A stretch of 64,000 nt of DNA from Alistipes senegalensis JC50 (GCF_025145645.1 NZ_CP102252.1:2294001-2358000), one strand, 5' to 3'; numbered from the stretch's first letter, positions 43,525 to 52,819 are shown. The notes: generated by a model not told the origin, from the letters alone. Translations and numbers: made by a program.

Positions 43525-44694
43525 TCAGTTTTCCGGCGCCGAGTAGTCCCACCGGCGCGAACAGAGATAAAGCCCCAGGCAGATGACCGAGCAGAGCAGA
43601 ACGAGCGTGGTCATCGAGCGGATCATATCGCCGAGGCCGGTGAGCGGCGCCACGATGCCGCCGAACAGGAACGGCAGGGCCCCCAGCAGGGCGGAGGCGA
43701 TGCCCCGGTGCTCCGTCACGGAGTTCAGCGCCAATGTGATGCCCACCGGCGTAATCATGCCGACGCAAAACAGCATCGGAACGAGAACCAGCTCGAAGAG
43801 AACGAACGGCCACTCCAGCCACAGGGCGACCGACATCAGCAGTCCCGTGACGAACAACCCGACGGAGCACCACGGCGTAGCCGATGCCAAACGTCGGATC
43901 TTCATCACGACGCTGCTGCCGACCACCAGTCCCAGCGCATTGCCGGCGAAGCAGATGCTGTACTGCAAGGGCGTCAGTCCGAAATGTTGCTGGAAGATGA
44001 AAGGCGAGGCGGAGATGTAGGCGATCAGCGCGGCCGCCGAAAAACTTTGCAGCAGGTTCATCACCAGATATTTGCCGTTCGTTACCACGGGTACGTAGCA
44101 TCGGAAGGTTTTCCAGACGGGCATTTGCAGGCGGTCTTTTTCAGCCAGCGACTCCGGCATGCGGCGGCATACGGCGAGCAGCCCCAGGGCCCAAATTCCC
44201 AGCACGGCGAACGTTCCCTGCCAGGAGGTCAGGCTGAATGCCACGCCCCCGACGACCGGTGCCACGATGGGCGCCACGCCCTGCACGGCGGCGAGCACGG
44301 CGAAGTAGCGGGCCACGTCCTGCCCGGTGAACGAATCGGCGATGATCGCTTTCGAGATGACCAGTCCGGCGGCTCCCGTCAGTCCCTGCAACAGCCGGAA
44401 GAGGATAAAGGCCGAAATCCGGGTGGAGAGCATGCAGCCCGCCGTGGCCAGAACGAAAAGCAGCAGGCACCACAGCAACGGGCGCTGGCGGCCGTATTTG
44501 TCCGTAACGGGGCCGACGAGAAGCTGTCCGGCGGCCAGCCCCAGCATGCCGGCTGTCAGGCTCAGCTGGATCAGGGAGGCCGAACCTCCGAAATAAGCGG
44601 TCAGTTCGGGCAGGCACGGGAGGTAGAAATCGGTGATGAACGGCCCGAAAGCCGTCAGGTTGCCCAAAATGAAAACGAGTCTCTTTTTGTTCAT
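43525..44694 (-). CDS. Bcr/CflA-type MFS multidrug efflux transporter
   Basis: An inner-membrane drug/proton antiporter of 389 aa with 12 predicted membrane segments. Motif A is seen as GPVTDKYGRQRPL after the second segment. The start MNKKRLVFILGNLTAFGPFITDFYLPCLPEL is typical of Bcr/CflA proteins, including the D1-like motif with Asp in segment 1. The frame runs open far upstream, but the ATG at 44694 is the family start. Its mRNA leader carries a hairpin with a U-run (44712-44767) downstream of a -7 motif (44786-44793). The exported drug is unknown. Confidence 0.92.
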   Translation of the reverse strand: MNKKRLVFILGNLTAFGPFITDFYLPCLPELTAYFGGSASLIQLSLTAGMLGLAAGQLLVGPVTDKYGRQRPLLWCLLLFVLATAGCMLSTRISAFILFRLLQGLTGAAGLVISKAIIADSFTGQDVARYFAVLAAVQGVAPIVAPVVGGVAFSLTSWQGTFAVLGIWALGLLAVCRRMPESLAEKDRLQMPVWKTFRCYVPVVTNGKYLVMNLLQSFSAAALIAYISASPFIFQQHFGLTPLQYSICFAGNALGLVVGSSVVMKIRRLASATPWCSVGLFVTGLLMSVALWLEWPFVLFELVLVPMLFCVGMITPVGITLALNSVTEHRGIASALLGALPFLFGGIVAPLTGLGDMIRSMTTLVLLCSVICLGLYLCSRRWDYSAPEN

Positions 44695-44711
44695 GGTCCG
44701 TCGGGTTTTTT

Positions 44712-44767
44712 GAAAAAAAGAGTGTCCGAACACATAAAAGCCAATTAGACTTACGTGTTCGGACACT
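44712..44767 (-). terminator. Hairpin with U-run: end of LytTR operon or leader attenuator of efflux gene
   Basis: A perfect 13-bp stem (44721-44733 with 44755-44767; AGTGTCCGAACAC) with a 21-nt loop is followed on the minus strand by C and seven T. It lies between the LytTR stop and the efflux gene start, and downstream of a -7 motif at 44786-44793, so it may sit in the efflux gene leader. Confidence 0.8.
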
Positions 44768-44785
44768 ACATATTGCTTTGCGGCA

Positions 44786-44793
44786 CAAAAGTA
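44786..44793 (-). promoter_or_regulatory. -7 promoter element for the efflux gene
   Basis: TACTTTTG on the minus strand fits TAnnTTTG. Transcription would start near 44779, before the hairpin, giving a leader of about 85 nt. Confidence 0.6.
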
Positions 44794-44834
44794 ACGAAAA
44801 ATATTCGACCCGCCAAGCATCAGGGCCTGAAAAA

Positions 44835-45542
44835 TCACTTTTCCCGGCTCAAGACGGCCATTGCCGCTTCCGAATAGGTTTTGCCCACCGGCAGCCGTTT
44901 GCCGCATTTCGACAGCACGACTTCGGTGCTCGAGAACTTCGCAATACGCTTCTCGGGCACGACGAACGAGCGGTGGATGCGGATGAACTCCCCGTCCGGG
45001 AGCTGCTCCTCGACGGCGCGCAGGGAGATTTTCGACGTAACGGTCGCGCCGTCGATGGTGTGTACCCGGACGTAGTTGTCCAGCGATTCGATGTAGAGAA
45101 TCGTATCGACAGCGATCGATACGTTCTTGTAATCCGCTTTCAGAACCAGGCTGCGGGAGGCCGACTCCGCGATCCGCAGCAGGTCGTGCATCCGCAGCCA
45201 CTCTTCCGCTTTCTGCATGGCACGCTCGAAACGTTCGTAGAAATAGGGCTTGTGCAGGAAATCGACGGCATCGACCTCGAAGCCGTCGAGTGCGTAATGG
45301 GCGTATGCGGTGGTGAAGACGAGGCAGCAGGCGGGCGGCAGTTCGCGGGCGAGTTCGATGCCCGACGTGCCGTTCATCTCGATGTCGAGGAAAACCACGT
45401 CGGGCCGCCACTCTTTCACGCGGGCCATGCCGGCCCGCGGCGAGCTGTAAGTTTCCAGCTCGATGCCGCCCCGGCGTTCGCAGTACTGGCGGACGATGCT
45501 CAGGGCGATGGGTTCGTCGTCGATGGCGATACAGCGGATCAT
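44835..45542 (-). CDS. LytTR-type response regulator
   Basis: A two-component regulator of 235 aa. The receiver domain (1-120) keeps the acidic pair DDE at residues 8-10, the phospho-acceptor Asp in VVFLDIEMNG and the conserved Lys in FLHKPY. The LytTR DNA-binding domain covers about 135-230 (ILYIESLDNYVRVHT; IRIHRSFVV). The start overlaps the kinase gene by 4 bp (ATGA), so the pair is translationally coupled. The targets are unknown; the efflux gene downstream and the esterase upstream are candidates. Confidence 0.93.
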   Translation of the reverse strand: MIRCIAIDDEPIALSIVRQYCERRGGIELETYSSPRAGMARVKEWRPDVVFLDIEMNGTSGIELARELPPACCLVFTTAYAHYALDGFEVDAVDFLHKPYFYERFERAMQKAEEWLRMHDLLRIAESASRSLVLKADYKNVSIAVDTILYIESLDNYVRVHTIDGATVTSKISLRAVEEQLPDGEFIRIHRSFVVPEKRIAKFSSTEVVLSKCGKRLPVGKTYSEAAMAVLSREK

Positions 45543-46567
45543 AGGGCGGGGGATTGAATTTCGAGCCGGACGCGAAACAGACCGTCGGCATCCGTGCCGG
45601 TCTCCAGCCGGTGCCGGTCGGGATAGAGCAGCGCGAGGCGCTTGCGGCAGTTGGCGATGCCCATGCGTTTCGAGTTTTGCGACTCCCGCCCGAAAACGGA
45701 GTTTTCCACTTCGAAGCGGAGCGTGGAGCCCTGCTGGCGGAGCCGGATACGGACGAAGCAAGGTTCGTTGGACGAAATGCCGTACTTGAACGCATTTTCC
45801 ACGAACGTAATCAGCAGCATGGGCGGCACTGACATCGCGTTGTGCTCGACCGTGCGGTCGAAGCGGACCTCGGCGAATCCGTTCAGCCGCAAGGTTTGCA
45901 AGGCGATATACTGGTCGATGTACTCCACCTCCTCGCCGAGCGGTATGAAATCGCGATTGGCGTTGTTGTACATGTATTTCGTCAGGTTGATGAAGCGTTC
46001 CAGCGTCGCTTCGGTCTTGTCGGAACGGGTGATGAGCAATCCGTAGAGCGCGTTGAGCGTGTTGAACAGAAAATGCGGGTTGATCTGCGCCTTGTAGAGC
46101 GCAAGTTCGGCTTTGTTGCGTTCGTACTCCACCTCCTCGCGGGCCAGCCGCTGGCGGTAGGCTTCCGTCAGCATGCCGACGGCGAAGCAGAAGATCACGA
46201 CGATGATATAATGCAGCCAGATGGCCTGCTGATTCTGCCGCGCGCCCCAGCTCGGAACGGGAATCGCCGCCAGCTGCTGCCGGACATGGTAGAACGGCGA
46301 CGATATTTCGTAGGACGAGAAGAGGAACGTGACCAGCAGGGAGACGGCAATCGCCGTCAGGGCGTACATGCGCGGTCTGCCTTTGTGGAACAGCCGCGGA
46401 ACGATGAAGTATTTGTAGGAGAAATAGGTGGCATAGAGCCAGCCGACGAACGAGCAGAAAAACACGGGATAGGTTCCCCACCACCGCTCCACCGGAAAGG
46501 CGAAGATCATCAGCGGCAGGAACCCGAGGCAAAAAGCGAGGTCGATATACAGAGAGGCGTTTTTCAT
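45539..46567 (-). CDS. LytS/YehU-type sensor histidine kinase
   Basis: A membrane histidine kinase of 342 aa. Four membrane segments occupy about residues 8-150, with short loops and no periplasmic sensor domain. The His_kinase block QINPHFLFNTLNALYGLL (phospho-acceptor His) follows, then an ATPase end with the N-box LITFVENAFKYG. It pairs with the overlapping LytTR gene. It begins 13 bp after the esterase stop, so the esterase, kinase and regulator look like one transcript. Confidence 0.92.
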   Translation of the reverse strand: MKNASLYIDLAFCLGFLPLMIFAFPVERWWGTYPVFFCSFVGWLYATYFSYKYFIVPRLFHKGRPRMYALTAIAVSLLVTFLFSSYEISSPFYHVRQQLAAIPVPSWGARQNQQAIWLHYIIVVIFCFAVGMLTEAYRQRLAREEVEYERNKAELALYKAQINPHFLFNTLNALYGLLITRSDKTEATLERFINLTKYMYNNANRDFIPLGEEVEYIDQYIALQTLRLNGFAEVRFDRTVEHNAMSVPPMLLITFVENAFKYGISSNEPCFVRIRLRQQGSTLRFEVENSVFGRESQNSKRMGIANCRKRLALLYPDRHRLETGTDADGLFRVRLEIQSPAL

Positions 46568-46580
46568 CGTCCGGAGAAAG

Positions 46581-47870
46581 CTATTTGTGCTGCTCGAAAA
46601 GCCACTCCTGCACTCCTTCGATGCCGTAGGCCACGAACCACGTGGCGCGGTGGCTGCCGCCCGTGAGGTAGGTGAAAAGCAGGTGGCCGCCCCCGGCGCG
46701 CATCTTGTCGGCTTCGGCGGAGAGCTCTTCGGGCGAGGCTGTCAGGTCCCACGTGGCCTCTGAGACGCTATGGCCCTGCCCGCGCCACTTCTCGACGGCC
46801 CGGCTTTGCAGGGTGTTCGACGATGCGTCGCCCTCGCATGAAATGATCCAGATGTTTTGGTCGGCGAGCGGGCCCATCAGTTCGGGATTCCATTTGCCGG
46901 CCACGAGCAGCGCTCCGGCGAAGAGGTCGGGCTCCTTGAGCATCATCACGATCGACGACATGCAGCCCATCGACTGTCCGGTGGCGTAGATCCGGTCGGG
47001 ATCGACGGAATAGCGCGTTTGCAGGTCTTTCAGCAATTCGATCGTGGTGTCGAGATGGTGGCTGTAATTCCAGTTGTCGTCAACGGTAATGACCGGATAT
47101 TCGGGAGCCACGACGATGCACTTATGTCGGGCCTGCGCCTCGGGTTCGGCCCACGAGGTCGCGCCGTTGCCCTGGTAGAGCGTCTGCGTGACGGGGCCGC
47201 TCGCCGCCCCGGCGTCGTGGATGAAGAGCACCAGCGGATATTTTTCCGCCGGGTCGTAGTCTTCGGGCAGGTAGATGTTGTAGGGCAGCGTCTGACCCGT
47301 ATAGGGGCTCACGAACTCCTCCTGCCGGAAATCGTCGGCCACCAGGCAGATCTCTTCGGTGGTCTTGATGGGGGCGTCGCTCGCCGCATAGGTTTTGCCC
47401 TTCGCCGTCCTGATGTCCGCAATCTGATACGCCGTGGCGTCGCCCGGATATTCGTCGTCGCCGCCCGTGCTCCAGCCGGCCCGCAGTCCGGGGCCTCCCT
47501 GCATCCGGTCGCGCTCCCGCTTCTTTTCCATGTCGGCTTCGGTGGGCTGCTTGGGCTGTGCATTCAGATCGACTTCCGTCTTCAGTTCGATAACGACATA
47601 GCGTCCGTCCGTCCCCTTTTCGGCCCGTTCGGGGACCGTGTTGGCGTAAATGCGCGTCACCTCCCGGCCCTCGACCGCATAGCTTTCGGCCGTCAGGCTC
47701 TTGTCGCGGACGGGGGCGTCGTACTCCAGCACGACGGTTTCCACCTTGCGGCCGTCGCCCAGTACGCGGCTGACGGCCGTGGCGGATTGTACGTGTCCGG
47801 TCGGGGCGGCGGCTTGCGCCAAACCTGCGGCTCCTGACAGGAGCAGCGTGAAAATAGTTCTCTTTTTCAT
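46581..47870 (-). CDS. Secreted alpha/beta-hydrolase (feruloyl-esterase/PHB-depolymerase-like)
   Basis: An exported hydrolase of 429 aa. The ATG at 47870 gives a signal peptide (MKKRTIFTLLLSGAAGLAQAAA). An N-terminal beta domain covers about 25-165, and the alpha/beta-hydrolase domain follows (LPYNIYLPEDYDPAEKYPLVLFIHDAGAA). The nucleophile elbow GQSMGCMSS supplies the catalytic Ser, and the His is likely in TGGSHRATWF. Relatives release hydroxycinnamates or acyl groups from plant polymers; the substrate here is not determined. It has its own promoter and heads an unusual operon with a two-component system. Confidence 0.85.
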   Translation of the reverse strand: MKKRTIFTLLLSGAAGLAQAAAPTGHVQSATAVSRVLGDGRKVETVVLEYDAPVRDKSLTAESYAVEGREVTRIYANTVPERAEKGTDGRYVVIELKTEVDLNAQPKQPTEADMEKKRERDRMQGGPGLRAGWSTGGDDEYPGDATAYQIADIRTAKGKTYAASDAPIKTTEEICLVADDFRQEEFVSPYTGQTLPYNIYLPEDYDPAEKYPLVLFIHDAGAASGPVTQTLYQGNGATSWAEPEAQARHKCIVVAPEYPVITVDDNWNYSHHLDTTIELLKDLQTRYSVDPDRIYATGQSMGCMSSIVMMLKEPDLFAGALLVAGKWNPELMGPLADQNIWIISCEGDASSNTLQSRAVEKWRGQGHSVSEATWDLTASPEELSAEADKMRAGGGHLLFTYLTGGSHRATWFVAYGIEGVQEWLFEQHK

Positions 47871-47904
47871 GGTTCCGTAATTTTGAATGACGCATCCTAT
47901 GATG

Positions 47905-47912
47905 CAAAGATA
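47905..47912 (-). promoter_or_regulatory. -7 promoter element for the esterase operon
   Basis: TATCTTTG on the minus strand, 34 bp before the esterase start codon. Confidence 0.65.
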
Positions 47913-48020
47913 CTTCCTTTTTTCAGGAAAGCCGGCAAAAGCGTCCGGCCGTTCACCCCCGGATCGGGCCGCTTTACCCCCGGATTGCGGGATCGCGGGC
48001 CGGGAGGTGACGCTTATGAC

Positions 48021-48042
48021 TATTTTTGTCATACGACAAAAA
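48021..48042 (+). promoter_or_regulatory. Promoter and overlapping dyad of the RND gene
   Basis: TATTTTTG (48021-48028) is a perfect -7 motif. It overlaps the dyad TTTTTGTC/GACAAAAA (48023-48030, 48035-48042; 4-bp spacer), a natural place for a repressor to block the start site. Confidence 0.55.
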
Positions 48043-48050
48043 ATGCAATC

Positions 48051-51000
48051 ATGGACGTTCGCACATTCATAAACCGTCCGATCCTTTCGGGCGTCATCTC
48101 CGTGGCCATCGTCATCGTCGGGCTGATCGGCCTGAGCCGTCTGCCCGTCGAACAGTTTCCCGACATCGCCCCTCCCACCGTGCGCGTCAGCGCCACCTAT
48201 ACCGGAGCCAACGCCGAGACGGTGATGAAGAGCGTCGTCACGCCCCTCGAGGAGCAGCTCAACGGTGTGGAGAACATGATCTATATGACCTCGACGGCCA
48301 CCAACACCGGTGCGGCCACCATCAACGTCTACTTCCGGCAGGGCACCGACCCCGACATGTCGGTGGTCAACGTGCAGAACCGCGTGGCTTCGGCGCAGGG
48401 GCTGCTTCCGGCCGAAGTCACGAAGGCGGGCGTGACGGTGCGCAAGCGTCAGAACAATTCGCTGAAGGCCATATCGCTCTATTCGCCCGACGACCGTTAC
48501 GATGCCAACTTCCTGACCAACTACATGAAGATCAACATCGAGCCTCGGATGTCGCGTATCGCGGGCGTGGGCGAGGTGAATATCTGGGGCGCCAGCTATT
48601 CGCTGCGCATCTGGCTCGATCCGTCGAAGATGGCGCAGTACGGACTGATGCCCTCGGACATCGCCGCGGTGCTGGCCGAGCAGAATGTGGAATCCCCGAC
48701 GGGGACGCTGGGAGCCGAATCGGCCAATACGTTTCAGTATGTGCTGAAATACCGCGGCCGTTACGAGGAGGAGGCCGACTACGAGAACATGGTCATACGC
48801 TCGCTGCCCGACGGCAGCGTGCTGAGGCTGAAAGACGTGGCCCGCATCGAACTCGGTGCCGAGAACTATACGATGCTCAGTCAGACGAGCGGACATCCCG
48901 GCGCTAACTGCATGATGGCCCAGACCTCCGGCTCGAACGCCAACGAGATCATCGAAGAGATCGACGAAGTGTCGGCCGACATCGCCTCGTCGCTCCCCAA
49001 AGGCATGGTGCTGACCGACATCACCAGCACGAAGGATTTTCTCGATGCCTCGATTGCCAATGTGGTCGAGACGCTCCTTATCGCCATCGTTCTGGTGGTC
49101 CTGGTGGTCTATCTCTTCCTCCACGACCTGCGGGCCACGCTCATTCCGTCGCTGGCCATCGTCGTGTCGCTGATCGGAACGTTCGCATTCCTTTACGTCG
49201 TCGGGTTCAGCCTGAACCTGCTGACGCTTTTCGCCTTGGTGCTGGTCATCGGCACCGTGGTGGACGACAGCATCGTGGTCGTAGAGGCCGTGCAGGCGAA
49301 GTTCGACGAAGGATACGTCTCCGTCTATCGGGCCACGGAGGATGCGATGGGCGGGCTGACCTCGGCGCTGATGACCACGACGATCGTTTTCATGGCCGTG
49401 TTCATCCCCGTCAGCTTCATGGGCGGCACGACCGGAACGTTCTACACGCAATTCGGACTGACGATGGCCGTCGCCGTCGCCATCTCGCTGCTCAATGCCA
49501 TGACGCTCAGCCCGGCGCTCTGCGCGCTCATCCTGCGGCCCCGCGCCGATGCCGCGAGCGGGGAGATGCCGGGTTTCTCCGACCGATTCCATGCGGCTTT
49601 CGATCGTTCGTTCCGCCGCGTACAGCAGAAATACCTGCGGGGCGTGTCCTTTTTGTTCCGCCGCAAGGCAATCGCCGTCGGGAGCATCGTCGCGGCGTGC
49701 GGTGTGCTGGTCTGGCTGATGAGCGTTACCAAAACGGGCCTCGTGCCGCAGGAGGACATGGGCACGATCAACGTGGGCGTGCAGACTTCGCCCGGCAGCA
49801 GTCTGGAAGAGACCGACCGCATCATGGACGAAATCGAAGCGGCCATCCGCGACATTCCGCAAATCCAGATCTATTCGCGCGTTACGGGCAAGGACACCCG
49901 GCACAACCAGTCGTCGTCGGCCGGATCGTTTTCCGTCCGGCTGAAAAATTGGAGCGAGCGCACGAAGAAGGGCGACGACATAGCCTCGGTCATGGCGGAG
50001 ATCTACCGCCGCACCGACGGCATCAAGACGGCGCAGATACGTGTCTCCACCACTCCGATGATCTCCGGATACGGCCAAAGCGACGGTTTCGAACTTTACG
50101 TGCAGGACCGCAAGGGCGGCAGCGTGGAAGACCTGCTGCGATATACCCGCGCATTTATCGACGCCCTGAACGCACGACCGGAAATATCGCGCGCCTACAC
50201 GACGTTCGATACCAAATTCCCGCAGTACCGGGTCGAGGTGGATGCGGCCTTGTGCAAGCGCAACGGCGTGTCGCCCGCCGATGTCCTCAGCACCCTTGCG
50301 GGGTATGTGGGCGGCAGCTATTCGTCGAATCTGAACCGCTTCACCAAACTCTACCGCGTCATGGTGCAGGCTTCGCCCGAATACCGGCTCGACACCGAGG
50401 CGCTGAACGATCTGTTCGTGCGCAATGCCGCGGGCGGGATGTCGCCCCTGTCGCAATACCTGACGCTCACGAAGGTCTACGGCTCGGAGAGCCTTTCGCG
50501 ATTCAACCTCTTTTCGGCTGTCGCCGTCTACGGCGCACCGGCCGAAGGGTACAGTTCGGGACAGGCCATTCGGGCGATCGGGGAGGTGTCGAAGAGCGCC
50601 TTGCCCGAAGGATACGGCTACGAGTTCGGCGGCATGTCGCGTGAGGAGGCTTCGACGAGCAATGCCACCACGATGGTCTTCATCGTCTGCATCCTCTTCA
50701 TTTATCTGATTCTCTGCGCACTTTACGAAAGCCTCTTCATCCCGTTCGCCGTCATCCTCGCCGTGCCGTTCGGTTTGGCCGGCAGCTTCGTCTTCGCGCA
50801 GTTGTGGGGGCTTGAAAACAATATCTATATGCAGACGGGGCTGATCATGCTGATCGGCCTGCTCGCCAAAACGGCCATTCTGCTTACGGAGTACGCCTCC
50901 GACCGCCGACAGCAGGGCATGGGAATCGCGGCGGCGGCCATGTCGGCGGCCAAAGCCCGGCTGCGTCCTATTTTGATGACCTCGCTCACGATGATTTTCG

Positions 51001-51185
51001 GCATGTTGCCGCTGATGTTCGCGCAGGGTGTCGGCGCCAACGGCAACATTTCGGTCGGCGTGGGTACGGTCGGCGGCATGCTGACCGGCACGCTGGCACT
51101 GCTCTTTATCGTGCCGGCGTTGTTCATCATCTTCCGGTATTTGCAGGAGCGGTTCCTGCCCGGACGTTTCCGGGCGTCCGAATAA
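48051..51185 (+). CDS. RND-family (AcrB/HAE1-type) efflux permease
   Basis: A proton-driven efflux permease of 1044 aa. It starts MDVRTFINRPILSGVISVAIVIVGLIGLSRLPVEQFPDIAPPTV, which is standard for AcrB/MexB. The membrane aspartate pair for proton transfer is seen in VIGTVVDDSIVVVEAV. The porter-domain repeats and twelve membrane segments are complete. The start at 48051 is set by the family N-terminus and the promoter 22 bp upstream. No membrane-fusion protein or TolC-like gene adjoins it, so partners must be encoded elsewhere. Substrate unknown. Confidence 0.95.
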   Translation: MDVRTFINRPILSGVISVAIVIVGLIGLSRLPVEQFPDIAPPTVRVSATYTGANAETVMKSVVTPLEEQLNGVENMIYMTSTATNTGAATINVYFRQGTDPDMSVVNVQNRVASAQGLLPAEVTKAGVTVRKRQNNSLKAISLYSPDDRYDANFLTNYMKINIEPRMSRIAGVGEVNIWGASYSLRIWLDPSKMAQYGLMPSDIAAVLAEQNVESPTGTLGAESANTFQYVLKYRGRYEEEADYENMVIRSLPDGSVLRLKDVARIELGAENYTMLSQTSGHPGANCMMAQTSGSNANEIIEEIDEVSADIASSLPKGMVLTDITSTKDFLDASIANVVETLLIAIVLVVLVVYLFLHDLRATLIPSLAIVVSLIGTFAFLYVVGFSLNLLTLFALVLVIGTVVDDSIVVVEAVQAKFDEGYVSVYRATEDAMGGLTSALMTTTIVFMAVFIPVSFMGGTTGTFYTQFGLTMAVAVAISLLNAMTLSPALCALILRPRADAASGEMPGFSDRFHAAFDRSFRRVQQKYLRGVSFLFRRKAIAVGSIVAACGVLVWLMSVTKTGLVPQEDMGTINVGVQTSPGSSLEETDRIMDEIEAAIRDIPQIQIYSRVTGKDTRHNQSSSAGSFSVRLKNWSERTKKGDDIASVMAEIYRRTDGIKTAQIRVSTTPMISGYGQSDGFELYVQDRKGGSVEDLLRYTRAFIDALNARPEISRAYTTFDTKFPQYRVEVDAALCKRNGVSPADVLSTLAGYVGGSYSSNLNRFTKLYRVMVQASPEYRLDTEALNDLFVRNAAGGMSPLSQYLTLTKVYGSESLSRFNLFSAVAVYGAPAEGYSSGQAIRAIGEVSKSALPEGYGYEFGGMSREEASTSNATTMVFIVCILFIYLILCALYESLFIPFAVILAVPFGLAGSFVFAQLWGLENNIYMQTGLIMLIGLLAKTAILLTEYASDRRQQGMGIAAAAMSAAKARLRPILMTSLTMIFGMLPLMFAQGVGANGNISVGVGTVGGMLTGTLALLFIVPALFIIFRYLQERFLPGRFRASE

Positions 51186-51328
51186 CGCCGTACGATTGTT
51201 TCCGGATCTCCGCCGCATCGTCCCGGGCTTCTTTGCGACATCTTGCTGGTCGAGTTTACGACGCAGCGAGACCGCTGCATAGCGGGCTGGACTCCGGGAA
51301 TGTTTCGTATCCGGGGTTCGGCCCGTTT

Positions 51329-52819
51329 TCAGGGCGTGTTCTCCCCGACGTACATGTCGAATATCTCGTGCCGGTCGAAGTCGAGCCAGTATTGCAGCGC
51401 CAGGGCCCGCACGTATTGCCAGTAGGGCTCTGTCAGATTGCCGTAAAGTTCGATTCCCCGTTTCACGTCCCGGCGGATACGGTCGGCGTACCCGGGTTTC
51501 AGCACCAGCCGTACCGTCTTGTTCTTGAAGGTGAAACGGGCTTCGGGCCGCGGCGTGACGTTTTCCGCGACGGTAATCAGCCCGTGTCCCACGGAGGCTC
51601 CCGTACCTACCTGCAAGCCGTCGTTCATGCAGCTTATCGGCGGATTATGCCCCGCATAAGTCGTCACCAGAATATCGTCCACTCCGATATTGAAATATTC
51701 ACGGGCGCGGATTCCCATCTTGACGCCGATCGTGGCGTATATTCCCAGATGACCGTGCAGTTCGTTGGTCAGCACGCCCGCACGCCATTCGCTCACTCCG
51801 TGGCGGGCGATCGCCGAGTCGATGATCGGAACGACATCCGCCGCATACAGCGCATGCCGTACCGGAAAGCCGTAGAACACCCGGCTCTCGCTGTCGGGTT
51901 TTCCCCGGAGGATCGCCGTCAGCCGGGTCTGCACCTCCTCCGCCGGGACCTTGTCCGACAGTTCGCACGCCTGAACCGTTCCGCTCAGCTTCCGGGAAGA
52001 GAACAGCTCCGGGGCGAACAGCCAGAGCGCGACCAGATCGTCCCAGGCTTCCAGATGACGTTCGCCGACCAGCTTCGCCAGCGGGGGCGTGCGGTGCGTC
52101 GCGGCGATTTTCCGGGCGTAGACGTTCGGCACGGCCGCCACCGAGTCGATCAGGGCGGGCGTAACGACGACCGGGCAGGCCGGATTTGCCGACACGACCG
52201 TTACGGGCACGCCGCTCGCCAGCACATAACGGGAGGCGGTGCTATCCGTTTCGAAATTGGCTCCGGAGAGCGGCCCGGTCCGGCTGTTGTACCAGACGAC
52301 CCGGTCGATCCGCGCGCCGGAAGCGGGATTTTCCCGCAGAACGTCGCATAGATTCGTCAAAGCCCCGAGGGCGATGAAAACGACCTTCTCCTCCTCTTCT
52401 CCGAGGGTTTCGGCGATCAATGCCGGCGCCGCAGGGAAGCCGGTTCCGGCGGTTGCCGCGGCTGCGGCATCGCCCCAGTCCACGGCCTCGGAGTGGGCGC
52501 GCCACATCGGTGCGGGGGCATTCGCCGCACGTCCCGCGCCGACCGGAACGCCTTCGTGGTGGAAGGAGTCGAGCAGCGCACGCACACGTACGGCGGCGCT
52601 GTCGGGAAGCAGCGCGCCTTCCGAAGTCGTGACGGCGAGCACCTCGACTTCGCGGTTGCCCAGCAGCATGCAGAGGGTGCGCAGGTCGTCGGCGGCGCCG
52701 TCGGTGTCGATGACGGCGTGGAAACGGGCTTTGCCCGAATGCGCATGGCAGGGGGCGAGGAGGACCGACAGGATGACTGCCAGCAGGCCCCGGCGGAAAA
52801 AGTACGGACGGATTGTCAT
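51329..52819 (-). CDS. Nucleoside hydrolase-FmdE fusion protein, exported
   Basis: A 496-aa protein with an N-terminal signal (LLAVILSVLLAPCHAHS). Residues about 30-300 are an inosine/uridine-preferring nucleoside hydrolase: the calcium site DxDxxxDD is intact (DTDGAADD) and FIALGALTNL matches the usual block. Residues about 315-430 look like FmdE (formylmethanofuran dehydrogenase subunit E): ELHGHLGIYATIGVKMG, then CMNDGLQVGTGASVGHG. FmdE domains bind metal, but their function in bacteria is unclear. It lies 15 bp after the TonB receptor stop and is co-transcribed with it. The fusion is one uninterrupted frame. Confidence 0.8.
   Translation of the reverse strand: MTIRPYFFRRGLLAVILSVLLAPCHAHSGKARFHAVIDTDGAADDLRTLCMLLGNREVEVLAVTTSEGALLPDSAAVRVRALLDSFHHEGVPVGAGRAANAPAPMWRAHSEAVDWGDAAAAATAGTGFPAAPALIAETLGEEEEKVVFIALGALTNLCDVLRENPASGARIDRVVWYNSRTGPLSGANFETDSTASRYVLASGVPVTVVSANPACPVVVTPALIDSVAAVPNVYARKIAATHRTPPLAKLVGERHLEAWDDLVALWLFAPELFSSRKLSGTVQACELSDKVPAEEVQTRLTAILRGKPDSESRVFYGFPVRHALYAADVVPIIDSAIARHGVSEWRAGVLTNELHGHLGIYATIGVKMGIRAREYFNIGVDDILVTTYAGHNPPISCMNDGLQVGTGASVGHGLITVAENVTPRPEARFTFKNKTVRLVLKPGYADRIRRDVKRGIELYGNLTEPYWQYVRALALQYWLDFDRHEIFDMYVGENTP

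Noticed and set aside
44721..44767. 13-bp inverted repeat before the efflux gene as an inversion site
   Set aside because: A 21-nt spacer is too short for DNA inversion, and the U-run marks it as a terminator or attenuator hairpin.
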